23,750 nucleotides of DNA from RGIG1995 sp045126815 (GCA_045126815.1 JBGVPD010000070.1:1-23750); one strand, 5' to 3'; positions 7,351-15,313 are shown, counted from the stretch's first letter. Numbers and translations are program-made. Notes: generated from the sequence alone by a model not told the origin.

Positions 7351-8241
7351 ATGGCTAAGGAAAAAGGGTCCGGAAGAGGACTTGATGCAATATTTATTGA
7401 CAACTACGAATCGGAAGTTGATTCAGGAGATAGAATAACAAAATTAAGAATAAGCGAGATCGAACCCGATCCGACACAGCCGCGTACGATCTTCGATCAC
7501 AAACCGCTCGAGGAACTCGCAGAATCGATAGCAAATCACGGACTATTACAGCCTATCACTGTAAGAGAAGGTAAAAATGGATACTATACCATAATTGCAG
7601 GTGAAAGACGTTGGAGAGCATCAAAAATGGCAGGACTTTCAGAAGTTCCCGTTATTATAATTGATGCTGACGACAGAAAAGCGGCAGAGCTTTCACTTAT
7701 TGAAAACTTACAGAGAGAAGATCTTAACCCCATTGAAGAAGCAAAGGCTTATCAGGCATTAATTGATGAGTACAATCTCACCCAAAAAGAAGTTTCTACC
7801 ATTATTGGTAAAAAAAGAGAGACTGTAGCCAACGCCCTCCGACTTCTCGACTTACCGGACGAAGTTGCAGAGCTTGTTAAGTCACAAGATCTGTCAGCAG
7901 GTCATGCAAAAGTATTACTCGGCATCACAAACAAGGAATTGATACCCGAGGCGGCAAAAAAAGTTATCGAAAAAGGGTTATCCGTCAGAGCAACGGAAGC
8001 TCTGCGCGACTCTTTGAATAAACAAGACACCGAAGAAGAGGTATTAACTCCCCCTTCCGCTGTAGATGTTGAGGTCAACTACATTTCTGATCTCGAAAAA
8101 AGAGTGTCCAAGCAAATGGGCAGACAGTTCAAAATACACCAAAAAGGCAAACGCAAAAAAGTTGAGATAGAATATACCGACGACAAAGACCTCGAAAGAA
8201 TCATCAGTCAGCTTTGCGGAACATCCTTTTTTGATGATTGA
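7351..8241 (+). CDS. parB: Chromosome-partitioning CTPase ParB (Spo0J)
   Basis: Centromere-binding clamp that loads at parS, hydrolyses CTP, spreads on DNA, stimulates ParA and recruits SMC. The N-terminal ParA-contact motif GRGLDAIF is at residues 8-15. CTP-binding motifs are GERRWRA (84-90) and ENLQRE (118-123), the helix-turn-helix lies at about 142-168, and a C-terminal dimerisation domain follows a low-complexity linker near residue 235. The specificity positions are R156, A162, D167 and G184: R and G are ParB-typical, while A and D differ from the Thr/Ala I recall for Caulobacter ParB. The length, 296, is normal. ATG start with AAGGGGA 6-7 bases upstream. The three parS sites upstream of parA are its expected targets. 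Confidence 0.97.
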   Translation: MAKEKGSGRGLDAIFIDNYESEVDSGDRITKLRISEIEPDPTQPRTIFDHKPLEELAESIANHGLLQPITVREGKNGYYTIIAGERRWRASKMAGLSEVPVIIIDADDRKAAELSLIENLQREDLNPIEEAKAYQALIDEYNLTQKEVSTIIGKKRETVANALRLLDLPDEVAELVKSQDLSAGHAKVLLGITNKELIPEAAKKVIEKGLSVRATEALRDSLNKQDTEEEVLTPPSAVDVEVNYISDLEKRVSKQMGRQFKIHQKGKRKKVEIEYTDDKDLERIISQLCGTSFFDD

Positions 8242-8284
8242 CACCTTGATTTTGACAAAAATCCAATAAATTGAGGTAAATATA

Positions 8285-8761
8285 ATGGATATTAATATTA
8301 AAATGCCGGACTTTTCATTCTTTTCGGAATACAGTCAGAACAACCTTACTTTAATATTGCTCTCCTTTTGTATCGGAATTTTCATCGCATCTATTGCTAT
8401 ACTGTACAGACAAAACGTTTTGGGAAGTATTATAAGAAATATAGTTGAAAAAAACGCATTAGGCGAAAAAAACGCACTTTCTCTTAAAGCTCTTGGCTAC
8501 AAAAAAAATAATTTTCTTATAAAATTCGCATTAAGAGAAAAATCCACGTTTATGAAAAATATATCCGTAACAAAAACGGAAAACGGAGAAAAGCTGTATT
8601 ATATAAACCAAGACAAAAAAGACTTTTTGCTCAGCCGTTTCCGCAAAAAAGGAAACAACATTACAGCATTGATCCTCGGTATTATACTGTTTTTAACCGC
8701 AGCATTTATTTGTCTGACCGTTATTCCTATGTTTATAGAACAAATTAAAGACATATTTTAA
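8285..8761 (+). CDS. Two-TM membrane protein downstream of parB, unknown function
   Basis: A 158-residue protein that I do not recognise. One hydrophobic segment lies at about residues 22-41 (LTLILLSFCIGIFIASIAIL) and another near the C-terminus (about 127-150). Between them is a basic cytoplasmic or extracytoplasmic stretch of some 85 residues rich in Lys and Asn, which contains a repeated short motif (EKNALGEKNAL). The start ATG has TTGAGGT about 8 bases upstream. It follows parB after 43 bases and precedes the MORN-repeat gene by 30 bases with no terminator visible, so it is probably the third gene of the parAB transcript. No catalytic motif is seen. Confidence 0.75.
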   Translation: MDINIKMPDFSFFSEYSQNNLTLILLSFCIGIFIASIAILYRQNVLGSIIRNIVEKNALGEKNALSLKALGYKKNNFLIKFALREKSTFMKNISVTKTENGEKLYYINQDKKDFLLSRFRKKGNNITALILGIILFLTAAFICLTVIPMFIEQIKDIF

Positions 8762-8791
8762 TTATTCGTCAAAGTAAGAGGTAATTTGATA

Positions 8792-9631
8792 ATGAACAAA
8801 AACACTCAAATCAGAACTCCTTCACAAAGAAGAAAACCAAACAAGAAAGTAAACAAAACAGCAAGGCTTCTTCTCGTTATGGCAGTAGCGTCACTCATTC
8901 TCGTATTTATTATCTGTATTGCGGCTTACGTCATTGGTTACAGATACATAAAAGTCAATACCGACGAGGGCGTGATCAAATATTTCGGCACAGTTGACTC
9001 AACGGGCTCACTCAAAAAAGGCACTTTATACTTCTCTGACGGCGGCAGAGGTGTGGTTGACGGCGCGAACAGCACCATAACCTACACAAACGGCGACGTT
9101 TACACCGGCGGACTCTCAAAGCTTGAAAAAAGCGGCGAAGGTACGTATAAATACTCAAACGGAGACGTCTACACAGGCAACTTTGCCAACAACAAATTCT
9201 CCGGAGAAGGCACGTTTAAATACTCAAACGGCGACATCTACGAAGGTGACTACAAAAACGGACTTATGGACGGAGAAGGAACGTATACTTGGTCGGACGG
9301 ATCGTTCTACACAGGAGAATTCAAAGAAAACAAACGCCACGGCTACGGCAAATTCACCCTCAGCGAAACGTCATATTACGAGGGTTACTATGTAAATAAC
9401 GCCAAAGAAGGCAAAGGCAAATACGTTTTTGCAACGGGCGATATCTACGAAGGCGATTATAAAAACGACGTAAGAACGGGTACGGGCACTTACACCTGGG
9501 CGAACGGGGAAACGTATACCGGCGAATTTTTGAACAACGATATGCATGGACAGGGCACGTACACTTGGCCCAGCGGAAGAACGTACACAGGTAAATTCCA
9601 CTTAGGACAAATCGTTGTAGAAAACGAATAA
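8792..9631 (+). CDS. Membrane-anchored MORN-repeat protein
   Basis: A 279-residue protein with a basic N-terminus, one membrane helix (about residues 25-50), a short linker domain, and then seven complete MORN repeats plus one partial (about 96-272; 23-residue period, core pattern YxxGDxYxGxF/YxNxxxxGxGTY). MORN repeats form elongated beta-hairpin stacks, usually used for membrane or protein binding; bacterial members are mostly uncharacterised. Topology predicts the repeats outside the cell if the single helix acts as a signal anchor. The ATG at 8792 is preceded by AAGAGGT at 9 bases; an in-frame TTG at 8786 is too close to it. It sits behind parA, parB and a two-TM gene on the same strand, 30 bases after the latter, and ends at a hairpin. 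Function unknown. Confidence 0.88.
   Translation: MNKNTQIRTPSQRRKPNKKVNKTARLLLVMAVASLILVFIICIAAYVIGYRYIKVNTDEGVIKYFGTVDSTGSLKKGTLYFSDGGRGVVDGANSTITYTNGDVYTGGLSKLEKSGEGTYKYSNGDVYTGNFANNKFSGEGTFKYSNGDIYEGDYKNGLMDGEGTYTWSDGSFYTGEFKENKRHGYGKFTLSETSYYEGYYVNNAKEGKGKYVFATGDIYEGDYKNDVRTGTGTYTWANGETYTGEFLNNDMHGQGTYTWPSGRTYTGKFHLGQIVVENE
9077..9607 (+). repeat. Coding tandem repeats (MORN units, 69-base period)
   Basis: About 7.7 units of roughly 69 bases encode the MORN repeats of the gene at 8792-9631. Units are similar but not identical, sharing blocks such as GGCGACATCTACGAAGG and GGAGAAGGAACGTATAC. The repeat is protein-level, not a CRISPR or satellite. Confidence 0.85.
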
Positions 9632-9641
9632 TTTTTAAACA

Positions 9642-9677
9642 AGAGAGATGGAGTGCAAACACACCATCTCTCTATTT
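9642..9677 (+). terminator. Probable terminator after the MORN gene
   Basis: A 10-bp stem AGAGAGATGG (9642-9651) pairs with CCATCTCTCT (9664-9673), followed by ATTTTA, 10 bases after the stop codon. Confidence 0.7.
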
Positions 9678-9690
9678 TACTCAACAAAAA

Positions 9691-9710
9691 TACTCGCAAA
9701 TAAGCGAGTA
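9691..9710. terminator. Small hairpin between convergent genes
   Basis: TACTCGC (9691-9697) and GCGAGTA (9704-9710) form a 7-bp stem with a 6-base loop. On the minus strand it is followed by TTTTTGTTG, so it fits best as a terminator for the minus-strand gene ending at 9772; on the plus strand the tail is weaker. Confidence 0.5.
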
Positions 9711-9725
9711 ATCTTTATTTAAACC

Positions 9726-9772
9726 AAACAGAGAGTTGGCGGACTTTGCCCACCAACTCTCTGTTTTTTATC
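9726..9772. terminator. Strong hairpin between convergent genes
   Basis: A perfect 14-bp stem (9726-9739 with 9753-9766) has a 13-base loop and a T-run on the plus strand. It ends six bases before the stop codon of the minus-strand gene, and its tail fits plus-strand termination. Confidence 0.8.
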
Positions 9773-12700
9773 TATTTTTCCTTTTTAGCCAATACACGTC
9801 TCCACACGAAGAGACAAATCGAAACAAGAATAACACACACTAACACGGGATATGCGTAAGTTTTTATGTTTTCAAGCTGTTTTTCACGCACGTCCTCGGG
9901 GTTTAGCATCGAAAACAGCGTTTCAGAATCATACTCTGTCGACATTCCGTTTATCGAACCTATAAATATCTGCGGACTGTCGTAATAATTTTCATCGGCA
10001 TAAAACAATATTCTTATCTCATCTATCTTGCTAAGTCCGGCAAACGAGGAGAAATCACAGTAAACACTTAACCACGAACCACCCTTGACCATTCCTGTCG
10101 CCTCGTATACATCATTACCCGATATAAGCATAACCGTCATCTGAAGATAGCTTACGTTTTGCGGCAACGTCGCGGCATTTATTTCAAAATTCATAATAGG
10201 TGTCAGAGACATATCATACGGAGTAGAGAATTTCTTCACCAAGCCACGAGATTCACCGCTCGGAACTTCACCCAGCATAAGCCACATAAGATGTCTCTTA
10301 TCTCCAAGCGACGAACCTGCAGAAATATTTTCGGAAAAGCCGTAAGGCAGCCAACCTTGTCTATTATCTCCGAAATTGTATATTTCAACACTTCCCTTTA
10401 TATCCGAACGCGATAGTTCTATTTGTGAACGCGTTATATTCTTCCTCGAAACATTGTCGATCGAAAAACCCTTGATTACACTCTCCCAAGTAGCAACACC
10501 GAGAACTTCGGCAGCAAAACGAGTATACGACAGAGAGTCCGACGTGTCAATATACTTCATAGCTCCGTTATAATTGCAGGTTCTGTCGGTAATATACGCC
10601 GATACGTACGTATTCAAAGCCTTGTAACAGTTATAAACGTAATCTGCCGTTACTTCCTTTTCATCAAGTTTTGAAAAATACGTCTTTTCAATTATAATGT
10701 AATTTCTCGACGCGCCGCCGTAATATTTTTCATTATTTTTCAACCAATCGGTTACTACTTCGATATTTTTAAACGAAACCCTGTCGCTGTCTTCGGTATA
10801 TTCAAGCCCTTTATCGCGGTACGAAAAATAATCGTCGTACAGATAAGGATACAAGTTCTGCGCTATTCCCCAGTTAATATTCCCGTCAGAACTTATACAG
10901 TCGCCCAAAGACTCTAAAAACGCCTTGCTGTCATATCGGGTATACAGATCAAAAGGATAATTGTTATCCCACACCTCGTCAACAAAAGTGTATATATTAA
11001 TATACGGAGCATAAGATTTAACTGCATTGTATACCGTTCTTAAACCCTTCGCATACTCCTCGGTAAAAGAAGAAAGCAACTTTTCTCCCATATTATAAGA
11101 GTCGTACGCTCTTGAAACGCTGTCGCCGAACACTATCCTTTTTATGTATCCTGATTCCGCATACTTACTTGCCCAATATTCGCTGAAAGCTCGTAAATAA
11201 GCAAGACCTTGAGCTGATTTTGTGTTATAAGCGCAATAATCGGCGCTAAGATCCGCCCCCTCGTAAATAAGGAGTTTATTTAACATCTCGTTACCCGTAT
11301 CGCTTACCACTATACATAAAGTTACATTAATATTTTTTTCGCCGTAATTTCTTATCGTTTTATTAAGCGTCTCCGCGTACTCGTTATTATAATAATACAA
11401 GACGCCACCGCACTCAAATTTACTTCCGCTTTGATCCTCCAGCAAGAAAAACTTGCCGATATCCACCCAAACAACAGTATCGGAAACGCCCATTTCCTGC
11501 ATAAACGATATTCCGGCGCCGTAAACGCCTTTACCGCTTCCGCCTTCCGATATTTTTGAAGTGTTTTTCAAAAAACTGTCAGGGTTTGTTATACATTTTG
11601 AATAGTCAACTATCTCAAAACCGTTTTCACTCTTTACTGCAACAGTATATTTTCTATGCAAAAATTGGCGTTTGTCAACCTCTCCCGCATAACTTATACG
11701 AAAAATAAAATCCGACGACGTGACCTTGCTTTTCGCAAGATACGTTGCATTTTTTAAACCATCACCCGTTACTTCTTCGCTGAGATCGTGCGAAAAAAGA
11801 TATATATCCTTCTGCAGATATTCTTGCCAGTTTTCCTTTTCAAACATTCCTCTGATAATTATTTCTTCGGTGTTCGAGTTAATAGCGCAAGTGTCTATAA
11901 CGCCTATAGTACCGTTATCTTCAACAAACGTCGAAAAAAGCCCTATATTTTCTATCGTGAAAGATTTTACGTTACCCGTAAACTCAAGTCTTATATTTTT
12001 TAAAGCATCGTCATACAAAGGAAGTCTTGCGTTTATTACACCGCTTTCTCCTCTGACGGTATCGAGCGACATTAAGGTATATTCCCCGTTTTCGTCTTGA
12101 ACGTAAAGGCTTATATAAGCTAAACTTCCCTCGTAAACGCCCTTAAGTGACAAAGAGTTTGCCCCATTTAAAGAGCTATAACAGAAATTCAACAGATCAA
12201 CGTATAAAACGTCTTCTTTTGGCGTAACCTTTATTCCGTCTTCGGTCAATTCCGCTACTCCGCCCGTAATATTATAACTTTCAGCAGAATATCTCACCCT
12301 ATTGACAACGTTTTTATCCTTTGTAACAGCAATATTGTCAACGTAATATTCAAAAAAACTTACGGGAACATCACCACATTCATAAGAAACCGATATTCTG
12401 ATCTTGTCTATGCTGTTTCGCATTTTAAAGCCTGAAATATCAACGAATACGGCATTCCAGCTTTGATCGTCTATTACTTGTTGCGCTCTGAATACCTCTC
12501 TTCCTGAATATAACTCAATATCAAAAGTATATTCTCCGCCATCGACCGCACTGCAGTTAACCGCCGAGCTTATTACACTGTATTGTGAAAGATCTATGGG
12601 AGTATCAAAAGTCTTTGATATATAATTTTTCTGCTGTGACTTTGCATTCTCCGTGCTAACGATAAGCGAACCGTTTCCCGTTAAAACGTTAAAAGGGAAA

Positions 12701-12921
12701 GTGTCTATCTTTTCAGCAAGAGTCACGTCTGAAGAAAGAGTATCGGAGTCCCAACCCTCGTTGGTTTCGTTAAAATCGTTTAGCAATTCATCAACGTTTT
12801 GTTGGTAAGCATACGAGCCTACGCCCCTTATGACTCTTGAAGTATCTTCTTCAGCATTAACCAAAAAACACAAGCCGATCATAAGCAAAAAAACAATCGT
12901 TATAAATAACTTTTTCTTCAA
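9772..12921 (-). CDS. Secreted, C-terminally anchored DUF5722-like protein
   Basis: A 1049-residue surface protein. A signal peptide (residues 1-23, cleavage after VNA) is followed by beta-sandwich regions resembling carbohydrate-binding or galactose-binding folds (about 45-200 and 210-330). Residues about 440-820 resemble DUF5722, a glycosidase-like TIM-barrel domain of unknown activity (for example QGLAYLRAFSEYWASKY, YNAVKSYAPYINIYTFVDEVW, NWGIAQNLYPYLYDD, SFKNIEVVTDWL). A further beta-sandwich lies at about 845-990, then a C-terminal membrane helix (1022-1041) with a basic end. Where DUF5722 proteins carry a GNEVN-like motif this one has FGDSVS (598-603). The start is TTG with AAAGGGGGAG about 5 bases upstream; a promoter lies further up. 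It is transcribed alone, convergent with the MORN gene. DUF5722 assignment is from remembered family pattern; substrate unknown. Confidence 0.85.
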   Translation of the reverse strand: MKKKLFITIVFLLMIGLCFLVNAEEDTSRVIRGVGSYAYQQNVDELLNDFNETNEGWDSDTLSSDVTLAEKIDTFPFNVLTGNGSLIVSTENAKSQQKNYISKTFDTPIDLSQYSVISSAVNCSAVDGGEYTFDIELYSGREVFRAQQVIDDQSWNAVFVDISGFKMRNSIDKIRISVSYECGDVPVSFFEYYVDNIAVTKDKNVVNRVRYSAESYNITGGVAELTEDGIKVTPKEDVLYVDLLNFCYSSLNGANSLSLKGVYEGSLAYISLYVQDENGEYTLMSLDTVRGESGVINARLPLYDDALKNIRLEFTGNVKSFTIENIGLFSTFVEDNGTIGVIDTCAINSNTEEIIIRGMFEKENWQEYLQKDIYLFSHDLSEEVTGDGLKNATYLAKSKVTSSDFIFRISYAGEVDKRQFLHRKYTVAVKSENGFEIVDYSKCITNPDSFLKNTSKISEGGSGKGVYGAGISFMQEMGVSDTVVWVDIGKFFLLEDQSGSKFECGGVLYYYNNEYAETLNKTIRNYGEKNINVTLCIVVSDTGNEMLNKLLIYEGADLSADYCAYNTKSAQGLAYLRAFSEYWASKYAESGYIKRIVFGDSVSRAYDSYNMGEKLLSSFTEEYAKGLRTVYNAVKSYAPYINIYTFVDEVWDNNYPFDLYTRYDSKAFLESLGDCISSDGNINWGIAQNLYPYLYDDYFSYRDKGLEYTEDSDRVSFKNIEVVTDWLKNNEKYYGGASRNYIIIEKTYFSKLDEKEVTADYVYNCYKALNTYVSAYITDRTCNYNGAMKYIDTSDSLSYTRFAAEVLGVATWESVIKGFSIDNVSRKNITRSQIELSRSDIKGSVEIYNFGDNRQGWLPYGFSENISAGSSLGDKRHLMWLMLGEVPSGESRGLVKKFSTPYDMSLTPIMNFEINAATLPQNVSYLQMTVMLISGNDVYEATGMVKGGSWLSVYCDFSSFAGLSKIDEIRILFYADENYYDSPQIFIGSINGMSTEYDSETLFSMLNPEDVREKQLENIKTYAYPVLVCVILVSICLFVWRRVLAKKEK

Positions 12922-12952
12922 AAAAACTCCCCCTTTCTTTCATTATAATAAT

Positions 12953-12981
12953 ATGATATCACATCTTGATACGGAAATCAA
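12953..12981 (-). promoter_or_regulatory. Promoter of the DUF5722-like gene
   Basis: On the minus strand TTGATT (12981-12976), a 17-base spacer, and TATCAT (12958-12953) preceded by TGA. The -10 ends about 31 bases before the TTG start. Confidence 0.65.
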
Positions 12982-13031
12982 TACACCCTTATATCAGGAC
13001 AAAAAGTTTTTATAAAGTTGTCCACTTTTTA

Positions 13032-13060
13032 TTGACACGATTTTACAAAAGTAGTATAAT
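13032..13060 (+). promoter_or_regulatory. Fully consensus sigma-A promoter of the DUF1846 gene
   Basis: TTGACA (13032-13037), a 17-base spacer, TATAAT (13055-13060). It is divergent from the promoter at 12953-12981, about 50 bases apart, and 42 bases upstream of the GTG start. Confidence 0.92.
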
Positions 13061-13102
13061 TATTAGTGTTTTTATTTTATTGCATCTAAGGAGTTGATAG
13101 TC

Positions 13103-14590
13103 GTGAAACGCATAGGTTTTGACAACGAAGAATACATAAAAAAACAGTCAGAACAAATAGCAAAAAGAATATCAGAGTTTGGCGGTAAGCTCTACCTTGA
13201 GTTTGGCGGTAAACTTTTTGACGACTACCACGCCTCACGAGTTCTCCCCGGTTTTAAACCCGACAGTAAACTTCAGATGCTTAAAAATATCGCAAGTGAC
13301 GTTGAAATAGTCATCGTCATCAGCTCGTGCGATATTGAAAATATGAAAATAAGACGCGACATCGGTATTTCGTATGACAACGACGTCTTAAGACTCATCG
13401 ACGCATTCAGAGAGTTCGGTCTTTACGTCGGAAGCGTTGTTATATCAAAATACGAAAAACAGCCTGCGGCTGTAAAATTCATCGAAAGACTTCGTTCTCT
13501 TGGAATAAAAACATACGTTCACTATCCTATAGCAGGATACCCCTATGATATAAACCACATCGTCAGCCCCGAAGGTTTTGGTAAAAATGAATACATTGAA
13601 ACAGAAAGACCTCTCGTTGTCGTTACCGCCCCCGGTCCCGGAAGCGGAAAGATGGCGACATGCCTTTCACAGCTTTACCATGAAAACGAAAGGGGCATCA
13701 AAGCCGGTTACGCCAAATTCGAAACGTTCCCTATTTGGAATATTCCGCTTAAGCACCCGCTTAACCTTGCCTACGAGGCGGCAACGGCTGACCTTGACGA
13801 CATTAATATGATCGATCCGTATCATCTTGAAGCATACGGAGTTACAGCCGTTAACTACAACAGAGACGTTGAAGTCTTCCCCGTTCTTAACGCTATTTTC
13901 GAACACATAAAAGGCGAAAGCCCCTATAAATCACCCACAGATATGGGTGTTAATATGGTGGGTAACTGCATTATTGACGACGAAGCAGTAAGAGAAGCAT
14001 CAAATCAGGAAATAATCAGACGTTATTTTGCCGCTCTGTGCGACCAACGTTACGGAAAAGTTAAACCTGCGGTTATTGAAAAGATCGAGGTTCTTATGAA
14101 TCAGGCTAAAATCTCTTCCGACGACCGCAAGACTGTAAAAACGGCAATTAACCGTTCTATTGAAACAAACAATCAACCCGCCGTTGCAATTGAACTTGAA
14201 GACGGAAGGATAGTTACAGGAAAAACATCAAAACTTTTGGGAGCGGCATCCGCAGCTTTGCTTAACGCAGTTAAGCTCTTGGCAGACCTTCCCAAAGAAA
14301 CTATGATGATAGCGCCCGAAACGATCGAGCCTATCCAAGAACTTAAAGTCAACACATTAGGCAACCACAACCCCCGCCTTCACACCGACGAAGCGTTGAT
14401 AGCCCTTGCAATATCCGCATCAACGAGCGACGTTGCAAAGGTTGCTATGGATCAGCTCGAAAAATTGCGCGGCTGTCAGGCTCATTCAACGGTTATTCTT
14501 TCTCCCATTGACGTTGACGTCTACAGAAAACTCGGAATAAACCTTACCTGCGAACCTCAGTACAACACAAAGAAATTGTATCATAAATAA
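13103..14590 (+). CDS. DUF1846/UPF0371 family protein
   Basis: A 495-residue member of a highly conserved Firmicutes family whose biochemical function is, to my knowledge, unassigned. Conserved blocks are FGGKLYLEFGGKLFDDYHA (27-45), a Rossmann-like strand with VVVTAPGPGSGKMATCLSQL (172-191) that resembles a nucleotide-binding loop, AGYAKFETFPIWN, and NLAYEAATADLDD. Length is typical (about 500). The GTG at 13103 is chosen because TAAGGAG ends 9 bases upstream; a TTG at 13094 directly abuts that site. It is monocistronic between a consensus promoter and a strong terminator, which suggests strong autonomous expression. The GPGSGK loop is compatible with nucleotide binding, but that is inference. 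Confidence 0.95.
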   Translation: MKRIGFDNEEYIKKQSEQIAKRISEFGGKLYLEFGGKLFDDYHASRVLPGFKPDSKLQMLKNIASDVEIVIVISSCDIENMKIRRDIGISYDNDVLRLIDAFREFGLYVGSVVISKYEKQPAAVKFIERLRSLGIKTYVHYPIAGYPYDINHIVSPEGFGKNEYIETERPLVVVTAPGPGSGKMATCLSQLYHENERGIKAGYAKFETFPIWNIPLKHPLNLAYEAATADLDDINMIDPYHLEAYGVTAVNYNRDVEVFPVLNAIFEHIKGESPYKSPTDMGVNMVGNCIIDDEAVREASNQEIIRRYFAALCDQRYGKVKPAVIEKIEVLMNQAKISSDDRKTVKTAINRSIETNNQPAVAIELEDGRIVTGKTSKLLGAASAALLNAVKLLADLPKETMMIAPETIEPIQELKVNTLGNHNPRLHTDEALIALAISASTSDVAKVAMDQLEKLRGCQAHSTVILSPIDVDVYRKLGINLTCEPQYNTKKLYHK

Positions 14591-14622
14591 AAAATCCTGT
14601 TTTTATAAACAGGATTTTTTTA
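14591..14622 (+). terminator. Strong intrinsic terminator after the DUF1846 gene
   Basis: A perfect 12-bp stem AAAATCCTGTTT (14591-14602) with AAACAGGATTTT (14607-14618), loop TTAT, then TTTTATT. It begins at the base after the stop codon. Confidence 0.92.
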
Positions 14623-14686
14623 TTACAAACACGCGCTACATCTATAAAACATCTTCAATTAAACAAAAAAACAGACATTCACAAAA

Positions 14687-14827
14687 GGCTCCCTCCGGGA
14701 GGGAGCTGTCAAAACAAAGTTTTGACTGAGGGAGAGTGCGTCACAATAAAATAATCTATACTTCATATATCGCAGACTCCTTCCGTCTTTGCCTTCGGCA
14801 AATCCACCTTCCTCCCGGAGGAAGGCT
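14687..14827. repeat. Hairpin-rich intergenic repeat of two inverted homologous modules
   Basis: The left module (about 14687-14737) contains hairpins GCTCCCT/AGGGAGC (14688-14706) and GTCAAAAC/GTTTTGAC (14708-14726), then TGAGGGAGAG. The right module (about 14775-14827), read on the minus strand, has the same order: CCTTCCTC/GAGGAAGG (14807-14825), TTTGCC/GGCAAA (14788-14802), then GACGGAAGGAGTC. The whole block is therefore an imperfect inverted repeat of about 140 bases. Similar CTCCCTC...GAGGGAG elements are, as I recall, common between genes in gut Clostridia. The region 14591-14885 holds no gene. Confidence 0.75.
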
Positions 14828-14885
14828 CTCTCTGAAGTTTTGTCCCACTATATCATTTTAAATAAATTTATTAGAAAAAACTCCA

Positions 14886-15245
14886 CTATCGGAGGGAGGC
14901 TTTTACAACACTATCTATATATTTACATACACCTTCAAAATTCGTATTAATTTGATTATTTGTAAACCTTATTATTTTTAAATCATATTTCCCGAGTGCT
15001 TCTGTACGAAATTCATCCCTGGCTCTCCCCTCTTCTGTATAGTGTTGAGAACCATCTATTTCTATTATTAACTTTGCTTTATGAGAATAAAAATCCGCTA
15101 TAAACTCATCAATCGCTTTTTGTCTTTGAAATCTAACTTCATATTTTGATAAAAAATCATACCACAAACGATTTTCTTGAGGAGTTGCATTTTTACGCAG
15201 AACTCTGGCAAGAGCAACATTCTTCTTATTGTATCTTAGCGACAT
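14886..15245 (-). CDS. DUF559 (PD-(D/E)XK endonuclease-like) protein
   Basis: A 119-residue protein of the DUF559 family, which has a very-short-patch-repair/restriction endonuclease-like fold. Family features are the N-terminal ALARVLRKNATPQENRLWY (11-29), the candidate catalytic acid in FIADFY (D51), and the E-x-D-G-x-x-H block IIEIDGSQHY (60-69), followed by DEFRTEAL and IIRFTNNQI. The ATG at 15245 has GGGAGGGG 5 bases upstream; a GTG eight codons earlier lacks a ribosome binding site. The last codons (VKASLR) are written in GCCTCCCTCCG, which resembles the end of the neighbouring repeat, so the C-terminus may derive from the repeat. It lies apart from the upstream operon, which ends in its own terminator. 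Biological role of DUF559 proteins is not established; a link to mobile elements is often suspected. Confidence 0.88.
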   Translation of the reverse strand: MSLRYNKKNVALARVLRKNATPQENRLWYDFLSKYEVRFQRQKAIDEFIADFYSHKAKLIIEIDGSQHYTEEGRARDEFRTEALGKYDLKIIRFTNNQINTNFEGVCKYIDSVVKASLR

Positions 15246-15284
15246 ATATTCCCCTCCCACCTTGAACACTTTTATTATAACCTA

Positions 15285-15313
15285 AAAACCGGCAGAAGAC
15301 CACCCCTCTGCCG
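15285..15313 (-). terminator. Terminator after the YfcE-type gene
   Basis: On the minus strand CGGCAGA (15313-15307) and TCTGCCG (15296-15290) form a 7-bp stem with a 10-base loop, followed by GTTTTTAGG. It begins 18 bases after the phosphodiesterase stop codon and closes the minus-strand operon. Confidence 0.8.

Noticed and set aside
8252..8286. TTGACA plus TATAAT upstream of the two-TM gene as a promoter
   Set aside because: The spacer is 23 bases and the TATAAT overlaps the start codon, so it is not a usable sigma-A promoter.
9077..9607. Regularly spaced repeats that could look like a CRISPR array
   Set aside because: The period is 69 bases in one open frame and encodes MORN repeats; no identical repeats with unique spacers.
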